A program made the position numbers and the translations under genes. 64,000 bases of DNA from Siphonodentalium dalli (taxonomy: Eukaryota; Mollusca; Scaphopoda; Gadilida; Siphonodentaliidae), in contig CP136064.1 in assembly GCA_032622095.1 (NCBI GenBank), positions 129,193,605 to 129,257,604 on the forward strand. The letters run 5' to 3'. Within the stretch, counting starts at the first letter, position 1, and each line of letters starts with the position of its first letter. Under the pieces are notes generated by a model. The model ran no database searches and was not told the DNA's origin. It worked only from the letters and a program-made list of their open reading frames with translations. Below, in pieces: positions 23,801 to 37,248 of the stretch.

Positions 23801-25630
23801 TTCCAACTCACGAATTCCTCGAGACCAGTATATGTAACGATTACGTACCACGTGCAAAGATATGGTACCTATATATACTATCGGGAACCATTCGATTAAT
23901 TAAAGTACCATATGCATACATATTTTATATATATTATTGGCAACCGGTCAAATAATTAAAGTACTCTCGTGCATGCAAATGCATGTAGGAATTTCCCGGA
24001 TTGGTCTGGTTCTTATATATCAAGATGTGTACAGTGTGTGACAATGTCAAGCTGCACACAGAAAATGCATTGGGCTAACGTTATTCTCTGTTTCTTTCAG
24101 GACTTATTTACTTGCTATCATGTTTCTGGATCTGGATATTTTGTGTATAAGCTACGGTACTATACAAGCGGATTCGATCAAAGTTTACTCGGCTGTCGAA
24201 ACCATCAACGGCTTGGGGATATGAACTTACATGTACCAGTATTCCAGCATGGTCTATATCGTGTTGCACATCGTTGTATTGTGAATATTATTGCACGACT
24301 GACACCAGCGCGACCGACATAACACCATGTACGACATGAATTCGTCAGTTTATGGTTATTCACTTGGATGGAAATTCTTACTTGTCCTGTGTTGTGCATT
24401 CAATCAGATGCAAAAAAAAAACTCGGCATTCATCGGTGTATCGATAATCGGCACTGAAAGGATGATGTGTGTTCATCTTGTTGTGGCAGTTATACATCTG
24501 ATACATCAGTTATTAATAACGTAATGATAACCTATGAAAATGGTAAATTCCAGATATTCAAGGAGGTGAATATAAAATTGTTTCTCTCGCGATATGATTT
24601 CTTCAGAAGAATTGTCAATCAATGTCCTACAAAACAGTTGCTTCATACAAGCCAAGTTCCTGCATACATATATACATGAGCCACGAGTACACTGAATCCA
24701 GTTCATGACAGATCATGGAATGATGAAAATATTATATTTCATATAATATGTTGGGTTTTGTATACATACATTAATCTTTATGGATCCATGTGTTTAATTT
24801 CTCCCAGATAAATCATTCCAACATATGCAACAAGTGGCATACATATGTGCATAGATACAAATAAGCTTAGTAATTGCTCATTTCATAATATGTCAACAGA
24901 TAAAATTAATTGCTGTACATGCATGTATTGAATTTATATAATCATACAGTATCATGGACTAATTAGAAAACGGATTGCAAAAACGCGATATTCTTTCTTA
25001 TGTGACATTGTATATCACCATGCACAGAGTTCCCTCTATATAATAGCACCGGTACGTAAATGAGCAATTACTAGGTTTAATTTAATCATATGTACTTTGA
25101 GCCGTTTCAAATTTTGCACATCTACATCAGATCACCCTCCAGAATAATGATGTTCGAAGAAGATGTAACCTGACCAAAGTTTAAAGCCACATAATGTTTG
25201 AATATTTTGTTCCCAACATTATCGAGAGCACAAAAGCGCAAATTAAGACATTTCTTTTGTATGGTAAAGGGATATATAAGCTAACAAAAATATGTAGCAT
25301 TTTCGATAACTTTATTCAGGAGACCAATACAAAATATTTTTCTTTAGAGTGAGTAGATGGTCAAGATTCTTAAAATCAACAACTAATGACATGTCATTTT
25401 GTCTTTATTTAAATCGGCATACACTTTTTTTTCTATATGTTTCATTTTATTCTGGTTTCATATTTGTGAAATTGAATGTTGTTTCCAATTATAATACTTT
25501 GAAGTTGCAAACATTATGTGGGACTTTAAATTTATTGTTATGTTGTATCTCATCGGATGTTTATTGTATAAGGACGCCCTAATGTGAGGGGAATCGACCC
25601 TACGAATGGAGCCTCGATCCGTCCCTGTCA
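20882..25630. other. Mostly unassigned stretch with degraded repeats
   Basis: Degraded GACGTGGC-type pieces begin near 21328, 22176, 22534 and 22770. They carry TTTCCAAC or TTTCAACATTTTGGAA segments and long C runs, including about 20 Cs at 21418-21437. AATAAAGAGCGTT occurs at 21057. From 23.3 to 25.6 kb I see AT-rich sequence with no recognisable gene. An open stretch after a good polypyrimidine/AG site at 24100 is discussed under rejected items. Confidence 0.4.
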
Positions 25631-25632
25631 AC

Positions 25633-26488
25633 GCCCAAACACAACGTTGGCCCAGAGTTGCCCCAACGTCGTATTCTTAGTGGAATTCACCGTTGATTCG
25701 ACGTCGGGTGCCCGAGGGCGCACCAACGTCGGCTCGACGTCGAACCACCGTCGAGTCGACGACGGGATCCGACGCCGAGCCAGCGGCAACAGCCATAGTT
25801 GGCCCAACGTTGGATTCCAACATTGATAGAAATGACGTTGGCCCAACGTCGTATTATTAGTGGAATTCACCGTTGGTTCGACGTCGTTTCAACGTCGGTG
25901 CCCGACGGCGCACCACCGTCGGATCGACGTCGAACCACCGTCGAGTCGACGACGGGATCCGACGTCGAGCTGACGCCGAGCCAGCGGCAACAGCCATAGT
26001 TGGCCCAACGTTGGATTCCAACGTTGATAGAAATGACGTTGGCACAACGTTGGCCCAACGTCGTATTATTAGTGGAATTCACCGTTGGTTCGACGTCGTT
26101 TCAACGTCGGGTGCCCGACGGTGCACCAACGTCGGCTCGACGTCGAACCACCGTCGAGTCGACGACGGGATCCGACGTCGAGCCGACGCCGAGCCAGCGG
26201 CAACAGCCATAGTTGGCCCAACGTTGGATTCCAACGTTGATATAAATGACGTTGGCCCAACGTTGGCTCAACGTCGTATTATTAGTGTAATTCATCGTTG
26301 GTTCGACGTCGTTTCAACGTCAGGTACCCGACGGCGCACCAACGTCGGCTCGACGTCGAACCACCGTCGAGTCGACGACGGGATCCGACGTCGAGCCGAC
26401 GCCGAGCCAGCGGCAACAGCCATAGTTGGGCCAACGTTGGATTCCAACGATAGAAATGACGTTGGCCCAACGTTGGCCCAACGTGGGT
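25633..26488. repeat. GC-rich tandem array, units about 201-214 bp
   Basis: GCAACAGCCATAGTTGG recurs with periods of 201, 213 and 214 bp (AGCCAT at 25791, 25992, 26205, 26419). Units have CCAACGTTGGATTCCAACG, ATGACGTTGGCCCAACGT, GTGGAATTCACCGTTGGTTC, GACGTCG runs and GAGTCGACGACGGGATCCG. CpG is unusually dense for the window. The array ends only ~14 bp before the 51-bp array. Open frames across it are by-products of the repetition. Confidence 0.92.
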
Positions 26489-29400
26489 GTGCTATTTGGG
26501 TACAGGACGGTATAGACACTCAGAGTGAATCTTACTGCGGAGCGTGTCTCACACAGGACGGTATAGAGACTCAGAGTGAATCTTACTGCGGAGCGTGTCT
26601 CACACAGGACGGTATAGAGACTCAGACTGAATCTTACTACGGAGCGTGTCTCATACAGGACGGTATAGAGACTCAGACTGAATCTTACTACGGAGCGTGT
26701 CTCATACAGGACGGTATAGACACTCAGAGTGAATCTTACTACGGAGCGTGTCTCACACAGGACGGTATAGAGACTCAGATTGAATCTTACTGCGGAGCGT
26801 GTAACACACAGGACGGTATAGAGACTCAGAGTGAATCTTACTACGGAGCGTGTCTCATACAGGACGGTATAGAGACTCAGACTGAATCTTACTGCGGAGC
26901 GTGTCTCGCACAGGACGGTATAGAGCCTCAGACTGAATCTTACTGCGGAGCGTGTAACACACAGGACGGTATAGAGACTCAGAGTGAATCTTACTGCGGA
27001 GCGTGTCTCACACAGGACGGTATAGAGACTCAGACTGAATCTTACTGCGGAGCGTGTCTCACACAGGACGATATAGAGACTCAGACTGAATCTTACTGCG
27101 AGCGTGTCTCACACAGGACGGTATAGAGACTCAGAGTGAATCTTACTGCGGAGCGTGTCTCACACAGGACGGTATAGAGACTCAGAGTGAATCTTACTAC
27201 GGAGCGTGTCTCACACAGGACGATATAGAGACTCAGAGTGAATCTTACTACGGAGCGTGTCTCACACAGGACGATATAGAGACTCAGAGTGAATCTGACA
27301 GTAAAGCGTGTCTCACACAGGTCGGTATAGAGACTCAGAGTGAATCTGACAGTGGAGCTTGTCTCACACAGGTCGGTATAGAGACTCAGAGTGAATCTTA
27401 CTGCGAGCGTATCTCACACAGGACAGTATAGAGACTCGTACTGAATCTTACTGCGGAGCGTGTCTCGCACAGGACGGTATAGAGACTCAGAGTGAATCTG
27501 ACAGTAAAGCGTGTCTCGCACAGGACGGTATAGAGACTCAGACTGAATCTTACTGCGGAGCGTGTCTCGCACAGGACGATATAGAGACTCAGACTGAATC
27601 TTACTGCGGAGCGTGTCTCGCACAGGACGGTATAGAGACTCAGAGTGAATCTTACTGCGGAGCGTGTCTCACACAGGACGGTATAGAGACTCAGAGTGAA
27701 TCTTACTGCGGAGCGTGTCTCGCACAGGACGGTATAGAGACTCAGAGTGAATCTTACTGCGGAGCGTGTCTCGCACAGGACGGTATAGAGACTCAGAGTG
27801 AATCTTACTACGGAGCGTGTCTCACACAGGACGGTATAGAGACTCAGAGTGAATCTGACAGTTGAACGTGTCTCACACAGGACGGTATAGAGACTCAGAC
27901 TGAATCTTACTACGGAGCGTGTCTCACACAGGACGGTATAGAGACTCAGACTGAATCTTACTGCGGAGCGTGTCTCATACAGGACGGTATAGAGACTCAG
28001 AGTGAATCTTACTGCGGAGCGTGTATCGCACAGGACGGTATAGAGACTCAGAGTGAATCTTACTGTGGAGCGCGTCTCACACCGGACGGTATAGAGACTC
28101 AGACTGAATCTTACTGCGGAGCGTGTCTCGCACAGGACGGTATAGACACTCAGAGGGAATCTTACTGCGGAGCGTGTCTCGCACAGGACGGTATAGAGAC
28201 TCAGAGTGAATCTTACTACGGAGCGTGTCTCACACAGGACGGTATAGAGACTCAGAGTGAATCTTACTGCGGAGCGTGTCTCGCACAGGACGGTATAGAG
28301 ACTCAGAGTGAATCTTACTGCGGAGCGTGTCTCACACAGGACGGTATAGAGACTCAGAGTGAATCTTACTGCGGAGCGTGTCTCGCACAGGACGGTATAG
28401 AGACTCAGAGTGAATCTTACTGCGGAGCGTGTCTCACACAGGACGGTATAGAGACTCAGACTGAATCTTACTACGGAGCGTGTCTCACATAGGACGGTAT
28501 AGAGACTCAGACTGAATCTTACTACGGAGCGTGTCTCACACAGGACGGTATAGAGACTCAGACTGAATCTTACTGCGGAGCGTGTCTCACACAGGACGGT
28601 ATAGAGACTCAGAGTGAATCTTACTGCGGAGCGTGTCTCACACAGGACGGTATAGAGACTCAGAGTGAATCTTACTACGGAGCGTGTCTCACACAGGACG
28701 GTATAGAGACTCAGACTGAATCTTACTACGGAGCGTGTCTCACACAGGACGGTATAGAGACTCAGAGTGAATCTTACTGCGGAGCGTGTCTCACACAGGA
28801 CGGTATAGAGACTCAGAGTGAATCTTACTGCGGAGCGTGTATCGCACAGGACGGTATAGAGACTCAGAGTGAATCTTACTACGGAGCGTGTCTCACACAG
28901 GACGATATAGAGACTCAGAGTGAATCTTACTACGGAGCGTGTCTCACACAGGACGGTATAGAGACTCAGAGTGAATCTTACTGCGGAGCGTGTAACACAC
29001 AGGACGATATAGAGACTCAGAGTGAATCTTACTGCGGAGCGTGTCTCACACAGGACGGTATAGAGACTCAGAGTGAATCTTACTACGGAGCGTGTCTCAC
29101 ACAGGACGATATAGAGACTCAGAGTGAATCTTACTACGGAGCGTGTCTCACACAGGACGATATAGAGACTCAGAGTGAATCTTACTGCGGAGCGTGTCTC
29201 ACACAGGACGATATAGAGACTCAGAGTGAATCTTACTACGGAGCGTGTCTCACACAGGACGATATAGAGACTCAGAGTGAATCTTACTGCGGAGCGTGTC
29301 TCACACAGGACGGTATAGAGACTCAGAGTGAATCTTACTACGGAGCGTGTATCGCACAGGACGGTATAGACACTCAGAGTGAATCTTACTACGGAGCGTG

Positions 29401-30620
29401 TCTCACACAGGACGGTATAGAGACTCAGAGTGAATCTTACTGCGGAGCGTGTCTCGCACAGGACGATATAGAGACTCAGACTGAATCTTACTGCGGAGCG
29501 TGTCTCAAACAGGACGGTATAGAGACTCAGAGTGAATCTTACTACGGAGCGTGTCTCACACAGGACGGTATAGAGACTCAGAGTGAATCTTACTACGGAG
29601 CGTGTCTCACACAGGACGGTATAGAGACTCAAACTGAATCTTACTGCGGAGCGTGTCTCACACAGGACGGTATAGAGACTCAGAGTGAATCTTACTACGG
29701 AGCGTGTCTCACACAGGACGGTATAGAGACTCAGAGTGAATCTTACTACGGAGCGTGTCTCACACAGGACGGTATAGAGACTCAGAGTGAATCTTACTAC
29801 GGAGCGTGTCTCACACAGGACGGTATAGAGACTCAGACTGAATCTTACTGCGAAGCGTGTCTCACACAGGACGGTATAGAGACTCAGAGTGAATCTTACT
29901 ACGGAGCGTGTCTCACACAGGACGGTATAGAGACTCAGAGTGAATCTTACTACGGAGCGTGTCTCACACAGGACGGTATAGAGACTCAGACTGAATCTTA
30001 CTACGGAGCGTGTCTCACACAGGACGGTATAGAGACTCAGACTGAATCTTACTACGGAGCGTGTCTCACACAGGACGGTATAGAGACTCAGAGTGAATCT
30101 TACTGCGGAGCGTGTCTCACACAGGACGGTATAGAGACTCAGACTGAATCTTACTGCGGAGCGTGTCTCAAACAGGACGGTATAGAGACTCAGAGTGAAT
30201 CTTACTACGGAGCGTGTCTCACACAGGACGGTATAGAGACTCAGAGTGAATCTTACTACGGAGCGTGTCTCACACAGGACGGTATAGAGACTCAGAGTGA
30301 ATCTTACTGCGGAGCGTGTCTCGCACAGGACGGTATAGAGACTCAGAGTGAATCTTACTACGGAGCGTGTCTCACACAGGACGGTATAGAGACTCAGAGT
30401 GAATCTTACTACGGAGCGTGTCTCACACAGGACGGTATAGAGACTCAGAGTGAATCTTACTACGGAGCGTGTCTCACACAGGACGGTATAGAGACTCAGA
30501 GTGAATCTTACTACGGAGCGTGTCTCACACAGGACGGTATAGAGACTCAGAGTGAATCTTACTGCGGAGCGTGTCTCACACAGGACGGTATAGAGACTCA
30601 GAGTGAATCTTACTGCGGAG

Positions 30621-32915
30621 TGTGTCTCGCACAGGACGATATAGAGACTCAGACTGAATCTTACTGCGGAGCGTGTCACACACAGGACGTTATAGAGACT
30701 CAGACTGAATCTTACTGCGGAGCGTGTCTCGCACAGGACGGTATAGAGACTCAGACTGAATCTTACTACGGAGCGTGTCTCATACAGGACGGTATAGAGA
30801 CTCAGACTGAATCTTACTGCGGAGCGTGTCTCGCACAGGACGATATAGAGACTCAGACTGAATCTTACTGCGGAGCGTGTCTCGCACAGGACGATATAGA
30901 GACTCAGACTGAATCTTACTACGGAGCGTGTCTCACACAGGACGGTATAGAGACTCAGAGTGAATCTGACATTAGAGCGTGTCTCACACAGGACGGTATA
31001 GAGACTCAGACTGAATCTTACTGCGGAGCGTGTCTCGCACAGGACGATATAGAGACTCAGAGTGAATCTTACTACGGAGCGTGTCTCACACAGGACGATA
31101 TAGAGACTCAGAGTGAATCTTACTACGGAGCGTGTCTCACACAGGACGGTATAGAGACTCAGAGTGAATCTGACATTAGAGCGTGTCTCACACAGGACGG
31201 TATAGAGACTCAGACTGAATCTTACTGCGGAGCGTGTCTCACACAGGACGGTATAGAGACTCAGAGTGAATCTTACTGCGGAGCGTGTCTCACACAGGAC
31301 GGTATAGAGACTCAGAGTGAATCTTACTGCGGAGTGTGTCTCGCACAGGACGATATAGAGACTCAGACTGAATCTTACTGCGGAGCGTGTCACACACAGG
31401 ACGTTATAGAGACTCAGACTGAATCTTACTGCGGAGCGTGTCTCGCACAGGACGGTATAGAGACTCAGACTGAATCTTACTACGGAGCGTGTCTCATACA
31501 GGACGGTATAGAGACTCAGACTGAATCTTACTGCGGAGCGTGTCTCGCACAGGACGATATAGAGACTCAGACTGAATCTTACTGCGGAGCGTGTCTCGCA
31601 CAGGACGATATAGAGACTCAGACTGAATCTTACTACGGAGCGTGTCTCACACAGGACGGTATAGAGACTCAGAGTGAATCTGACATTAGAGCGTGTCTCA
31701 CACAGGACGGTATAGAGACTCAGACTGAATCTTACTGCGGAGCGTGTCTCGCACAGGACGATATAGAGACTCAGAGTGAATCTTACTACGGAGCGTGTCT
31801 CACACAGGACGATATAGAGACTCAGAGTGAATCTTACTACGGAGCGTGTCTCACACAGGACGGTATAGAGACTCAGAGTGAATCTGACATTAGAGCGTGT
31901 CTCACACAGGACGGTATAGAGACTCAGACTGAATCTTACTGCGGAGCGTGTCTCACACAGGACGGTATAGAGACTCAGACTGAATCTTACTGCGGAGCGT
32001 GTCTCACACAGGACGGTATAGAGACTCAGACTGAATCTTACTACGGAGCGTGTCTCACACAGGACGGTATAGAGACTCAGAGTGAATCTTACTGCGGAGC
32101 GTGTCTCACACAGGACGGTATAGAGACTCAGACTGAATCTTACTGCGGAGCGTGTCTCACACAGGACGGTATAGAGACTCAGAGTGAATCTTACTGCGGA
32201 GTGTGTCTCGCACAGGACGATATAGAGACTCAGACTGAATCTTACTGCGGAGCGTGTCACACACAGGACGTTATAGAGACTCAGAGTGAATCTTACTGCG
32301 GAGCGTGTCTCGCACAGGACGATATAGAGACTCAGACTGAATCTTACTGCGGAGCGTGTCTCGCACAGGACGATATAGAGACTCAGACTGAATCTTACTA
32401 CGGAGCGTGTCTCACACAGGACGGTATAGAGACTCAGAGTGAATCTGACATTAGAGCGTGTCTCACACAGGACGGTATAGAGACTCAGAGTGAATCTTAC
32501 TGCGGAGCGTGTCTCACACAGGACGGTATAGAGACTCAGACTGAATCTTACTGCGGAGCGTGTCTCGCACAGGACGATATAGAGACTCAGAGTGAATCTT
32601 ACTACGGAGCGTGTCTCACACAGGACGGTATAGAGACTCAGACTGAATCTTACTGCGGAGCGTGTCTCGCACAGGACGGTATAGAGACTCAGACTGAATC
32701 TTACTGCGGAGCGTGTCTCGCACAGGACGATATAGAGACTCAGACTGAATCTTACTGCGGAGCGTGTCTCGCACAGGACGATATAGAGACTCAGAGTGAA
32801 TCTTACTGCGGAGCGTGTAACACACAGGACGGTATAGAGACTCAGAGTGAATCTCACTGCGGAGCGTGTAACACACAGGACGGTATAGAGACTCAGAGTG
32901 AATCTTACTGCGGAG
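30621..32915. repeat. 714-bp (14-unit) higher-order repeat within the array
   Basis: A distinctive GGAGTGTGTCTCGCAC unit variant marks 30621, 31335 and 32202. The first two marks are 714 bp apart (14 x 51), and the ordered series of unit variants between them is reproduced in the next block. It includes a CACACACAGGACGTTATAG unit and two GACATTAGAGCG units. The third mark comes after 867 bp (17 x 51), so three units were added in the second block. Multi-unit blocks have therefore been duplicated. Confidence 0.85.
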
Positions 32916-34191
32916 CGTGTCACACACAGGACGGTATAGAGACTCAGAGTGAATCTTACTGCGGAGCGTGTCTCGCACAGGACGATATAGAGACTCAGAC
33001 TGAATCTTACTGCGGAGCGTGTCTCACACAGGACGGTAAAGAGACTCAGAGTGAATCTTACTGCGGAGCGTGTCTCACATAGGACGGTATAGAGACTCAG
33101 AGTGAATCTTACTACGGAGCGTGTCTCACACAGGACGGTATAGAGACTCAAACTGAATCTTACTGCGGAGCGTGTCTCGCACAGGACGATATAGAGACTC
33201 AGAGTGAATCTTACTACGGAGCGTGTCACACACAGGACGGTATAGAGACTCAGACTGAATCTTACTGCGGAGCGTGTCTCACACAGGACGATATAGAGAC
33301 TCAGAGTGAATCTTACTGCGGAGCGTGTCTCACATAGGACGGTATAGAGACTCAGACTGAATCTTACTGCGGAGCGTGTCTCACACAGGACGGTATAGAG
33401 ACTCAGACTGAATCTTACTGCGGAGCGTGTCTCGCACAGGACGATATAGAGACTCAGAGTGAATCTTACTACGGAGCGTGTCACACACAGGACGGTATAG
33501 AGACTCAGACTGAATCTTACTGCGGAGCGTGTCTCACACAGGACGATATAGAGACTCAGAGTGAATCTTACTGCGGAGCGTGTCTCACACAGGACGATAT
33601 AGAGACTCAGAGTGAATCTTACTGCGGAGCGTGTCTCAAACAGGACGGTATAGAGACTCAGAGTGAATCTTACTGCGGAGCGTGTCTCACACAGGACGGT
33701 ATAGAGACTCAGAGTGAATCTTACTACGGAGCGTGTCTCACACAGGACGGTATAGAGACTCAAACTGAATCTTACTGCGGAGCGTGTCTCACACAGGACG
33801 GTATAGAGACTCAGAGTGAATCTTACTACGGAGCGTGTCTCACACAGGACGGTATAGAGACTCAGAGTGAATCTTACTGCGGAGCGTGTCTCACACAGGA
33901 CGGTATAGAGACTCAGAGTGAATCTTACTGCGGAGCGTGTCTCACACAGGACGGTATAGAGACTCAGAGTGAATCTTACTGCGGAGCGTGTCTCACATAG
34001 GACGGTATAGAGACTCAGACTGAATCTTACTGCGGAGCGTGTCTCACACAGGACGGTATAGAGACTCAGAGTGAATCTTACTGCGGAGCGTGTCTCACAC
34101 AGGACGGTATAGAGACTCAGAGTGAATCTTACTGCGGAGCGTGTCTCACACAGGACGGTATAGAGACTCAGAGTGAATCTTACTGCGGAGC

Positions 34192-34854
34192 GTGTCACAC
34201 ACAGGACGGTATAGAGACTCAGAGTGAATCTTACTACGGAGCGTGTCTCGCACAGGACGGTATAGAGACTCAGACTGAATCTTACTGCGGAGCGTGTCTC
34301 GCACAGGACGGTATAGAGACTCAGACTGAATCTTACTGCGGAGCGTGTCTCACACAGGACGGTATAGAGACTCAGAGTGAATCTTACTGCGGAGCGTGTC
34401 ACACACAGGACGGTATAGAGACTCAGAGTGAATCTTACTGCGGAGCGTGTCTCACACAGGACGGTATAGAGACTCAGACTGAATCTTACTACGGAGCGTG
34501 TCTCACACAGGACGGTATAGAGACTCAGAGTGAATCTTACTACGGAGCGTGTCTCGCACAGGACGGTATAGAGACTCAGACTGAATCTTACTGCGGAGCG
34601 TGTCACACACAGGACGGTATAGAGACTCAGAGTGAATCTTACTGCGGAGCGTGTCTCACACAGGACGGTATAGAGACTCAGACTGAATCTTACTACGGAG
34701 CGTGTCTCACACAGGACGGTATAGAGACTCAGAGTGAATCTTACTACGGAGCGTGTCTCGCACAGGACGGTATAGAGACTCAGACTGAATCTTACTGCGG
34801 AGCGTGTCACACACAGGACGGTATAGAGACTCAGAGTGAATCTTACTGCGGAGC
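34192..34854. repeat. 204-bp (4-unit) higher-order repeat within the array
   Basis: GTGTCACACACAGG unit variants occur at 34192, 34396, 34600 and 34804, exactly 204 bp apart. The blocks 34396-34599 and 34600-34803 carry the same order of the four unit variants. This is a smaller and separate duplication from the 714-bp one. Confidence 0.8.
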
Positions 34855-36928
34855 GTGTATCGCACAGGACGGTATAGAGACTCAGACTGAATCTTACTGC
34901 GGAGCGTGTATCGCACAGGACGGTATAGACACTCAGAGTGAATCTGACATTAGAGCGTGTCTCAAACAGGACGGTATAGAGACTCAGACTGAATCTTACT
35001 GCGGAGCGTGTCTCATACAGGACGGTATAGAGACTCAGACTGAATCTTACTACGGAGCGTGTCTCACACAGGACGGTATAGAGAATCAGACTGAATCTTA
35101 CTGCGGAGCGTGTCTCGCACAGGACGGTATAGAGACTCAGAGTGAATCTTACTGCGGAGCGTGTATCGCACAGGACGGTATAGAGACTCAGAGTGAATCT
35201 GACATTAGAGCGTGTCTCAAACAGGACGGTATAGAGACTCAGACTGAATCTTACTGCGGAGCGTGTATCGCACAGGACGGTATAGAGACTCAGACTGAAT
35301 CTTACTACGGAGCGTGTCTCACACAGGACGGTATAGACACTCAGAGTGAATCTTACTACGGAGCGTGTCTCAAACAGGACGGTATAGAGACTCAGAGTGA
35401 ATCTTACTGCGGAGCGTGTCTCACACAGGACGGTATAGAGACTCAGAGTGAATCTTACTGCGGAGCGTGTCTCAAACAGGACGGTATAGAGACTCAGAGT
35501 GAATCTTACTACGGAGCGTGTATCGCACAGGACGGTATAGAGACTCAGACTGAATCTTACTGCGGAGCGTGTCTCGCACAGGACGATATAGAGACTCAGA
35601 GTGAATCTGACATTAGAGCGTGTCTCAAACAGGACGGTATAGAGACTCAGAGTGAATCTGACATTAGAGCGTGTCTCACACAGGTCGGTATAGAGACTCA
35701 GAGTGAATCTTACTACGGAGCGTGTCTCACACAGGACGGTATAGAGACTCAGACTGAATCTTACTACGGAGCGTGTCTCACACAGGACGGTATAGAGACT
35801 CGGAGTGAATCTGACAGTTGAGCGTGTCTCACACAGGTCGGTATAGAGACTCAGAGTGAATCTGACAGTAGAGTGTGTCTCGCACAGGACGGTATAGACA
35901 CTCAGAGTGAATCTTACTGCGGAGCGTGTCTCACACAGGACGGTATAGAGACTCAGACTGAATCTTACTGCGGAGCGTGTCTCACACATGACGGTAGAGA
36001 CTCAGAGTGAATCTTACTGCGGAGCGTGTCTCACACAGGACGGTATAGAGACTCAGAGTGAATCTTACTACGGAGCGTGTCACACACAGGACGGTATAGA
36101 GACTCAGAGTGAATCTGACAGTAGAGTGTGTCTCGCACAGGACGGTATAGAGACTCAGAGTGAATCTTACTGCGGAGCGTGTCTCACACAGGACGGTATA
36201 GAGAATCAGACTGAATCTTACTGCGGAGCGTGTATCGCACAGGACGGTATAGAGACTCAGACTGAATCTTACTACGGAGCGTGTCTCACACGGGACGGTA
36301 TAGAGACTCAGAGTGAATCTTACTGCGGAGCGTGTCTCACATAGGACGGTATAGAGACTCAGAGTGAATCTTACTGCGGAGCGTGTCTCACACAGGACGG
36401 TATAGAGACTCAGAGTGAATCTTACTACGGAGCGTGTCTCACACAGGACGGTATAGAGACTCAGAGTGAATCTGACAGTTGAACGTGTCTCACACAGGAC
36501 GGTATAGAGACTCAGACTGAATCTTACTACGGAGCGTGTCTCACACAGGACGGTATAGAGCCTCAGAGTGAATCTGACAGTAGAGTGTGTCTAACACAGG
36601 ACGGTATAGACACTCAGAAGAGTGAATCTGACAGTAGAGTGTGTCTAACACAGGACGGTATAGACACTCAGACTGAATCTTACTGCGGAGCGTGTCTCAG
36701 ACAGGACGGTATAGAGCCTCAGACTGAATCTTACTGCGGAGCGTGTCTCACACAGGACGGTATAGAGACTCAGACTGAATCTTACTGCGGAGCGTGTCTC
36801 ACACAGGACGGTATAGAGCCTCAGACTGAATCTTACTGCGGAGCGTGTCTCACACAGGACGGTATAGAGACTCAGACTGAATCTTACTACGGAGCGTGTC
36901 TCATACAGGACGGTATAGACACTCAGAG

Positions 36929-37248
36929 CAGAGAAGGATCCAGGGATGTTTTGATACCTGTTACAGGTTTGGGTGCCCAAACTATAGAGACCCAAATGTC
37001 CCCAAATTCCATGTAGATAGTATTTATTCAAGTTGGATCTTCCATATTTTCAAGGGATGTTTCTATAATTCAACAAAATGTACTAGTAATGCAAATCATC
37101 AGCCCGCAGATGATATATAGTCTATAATATGGAGCCTTTATTTGCACAATCAAGTATCCAGTACTGAATATTTTAACATCCAAATTTATATGGGCACATA
37201 CTCAAATACAGAACAGGTGTCCCCAAAAATTATCTGGATCCTTCCCTG
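36929..37248. mobile_element. 320-bp hAT-type MITE inserted in the 51-bp array
   Basis: The ends are inverted: CAGAGAAGGATCCAG at the left and, read from the other strand, CAGGGAAGGATCCAG at the right (15 bp, one mismatch). The array sequence ACTCAGAG is duplicated exactly on both sides (36921-36928 and 37249-37256). Removing the element and one duplicate restores an ordinary 51-bp unit. An 8-bp duplication with CAG-type ends is the hallmark of the hAT superfamily. No transposase is encoded, so it would have depended on an element elsewhere. Confidence 0.93.

Larger units (their letters stand above)
27398..35989 (-). other. Uninterrupted 2863-codon frame inside the 51-bp array
   Basis: About 168 repeats of a 17-residue unit, CETRSAVRFSLSLYTVL with A/V/N/T, S/T, T/I, C/F/Y and E/D/V variants. 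Both start and stop fall inside the array. The ATG comes from a CACACATG unit variant and the stop from a frame-shifting unit. There is no unique N- or C-terminal sequence, signal peptide, splice structure or recognisable domain. Because the period is a multiple of three and the consensus has no stop in this register, a frame this long arises without selection. I regard it as probably not a gene. A secreted or structural repeat protein cannot be excluded from sequence alone. Confidence 0.15.

Noticed and set aside
24100-24322. Spliced exon after TTCTCTGTTTCTTTCAG with a 73-codon open frame
   Set aside because: The acceptor looks good but the peptide is not recognisable, no matching donor or upstream exon was found, and the length is compatible with chance.
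25873-27126. A 417-residue open frame fusing the two satellites
   Set aside because: It crosses the junction of two unrelated tandem arrays and has no domain. It is a by-product of repetition.
30620-33082. An 820-residue protein on the plus strand with CxxC repeats
   Set aside because: It is the same array in the antiparallel register. It is closed by TAG in several units and begins and ends inside the repeat.
27398-35989. A 2863-residue protein-coding gene on the minus strand
   Set aside because: Start and stop are both inside the array, there is no unique sequence at either end, unit variants are mostly replacement changes, and a 51-bp period keeps the frame open automatically.
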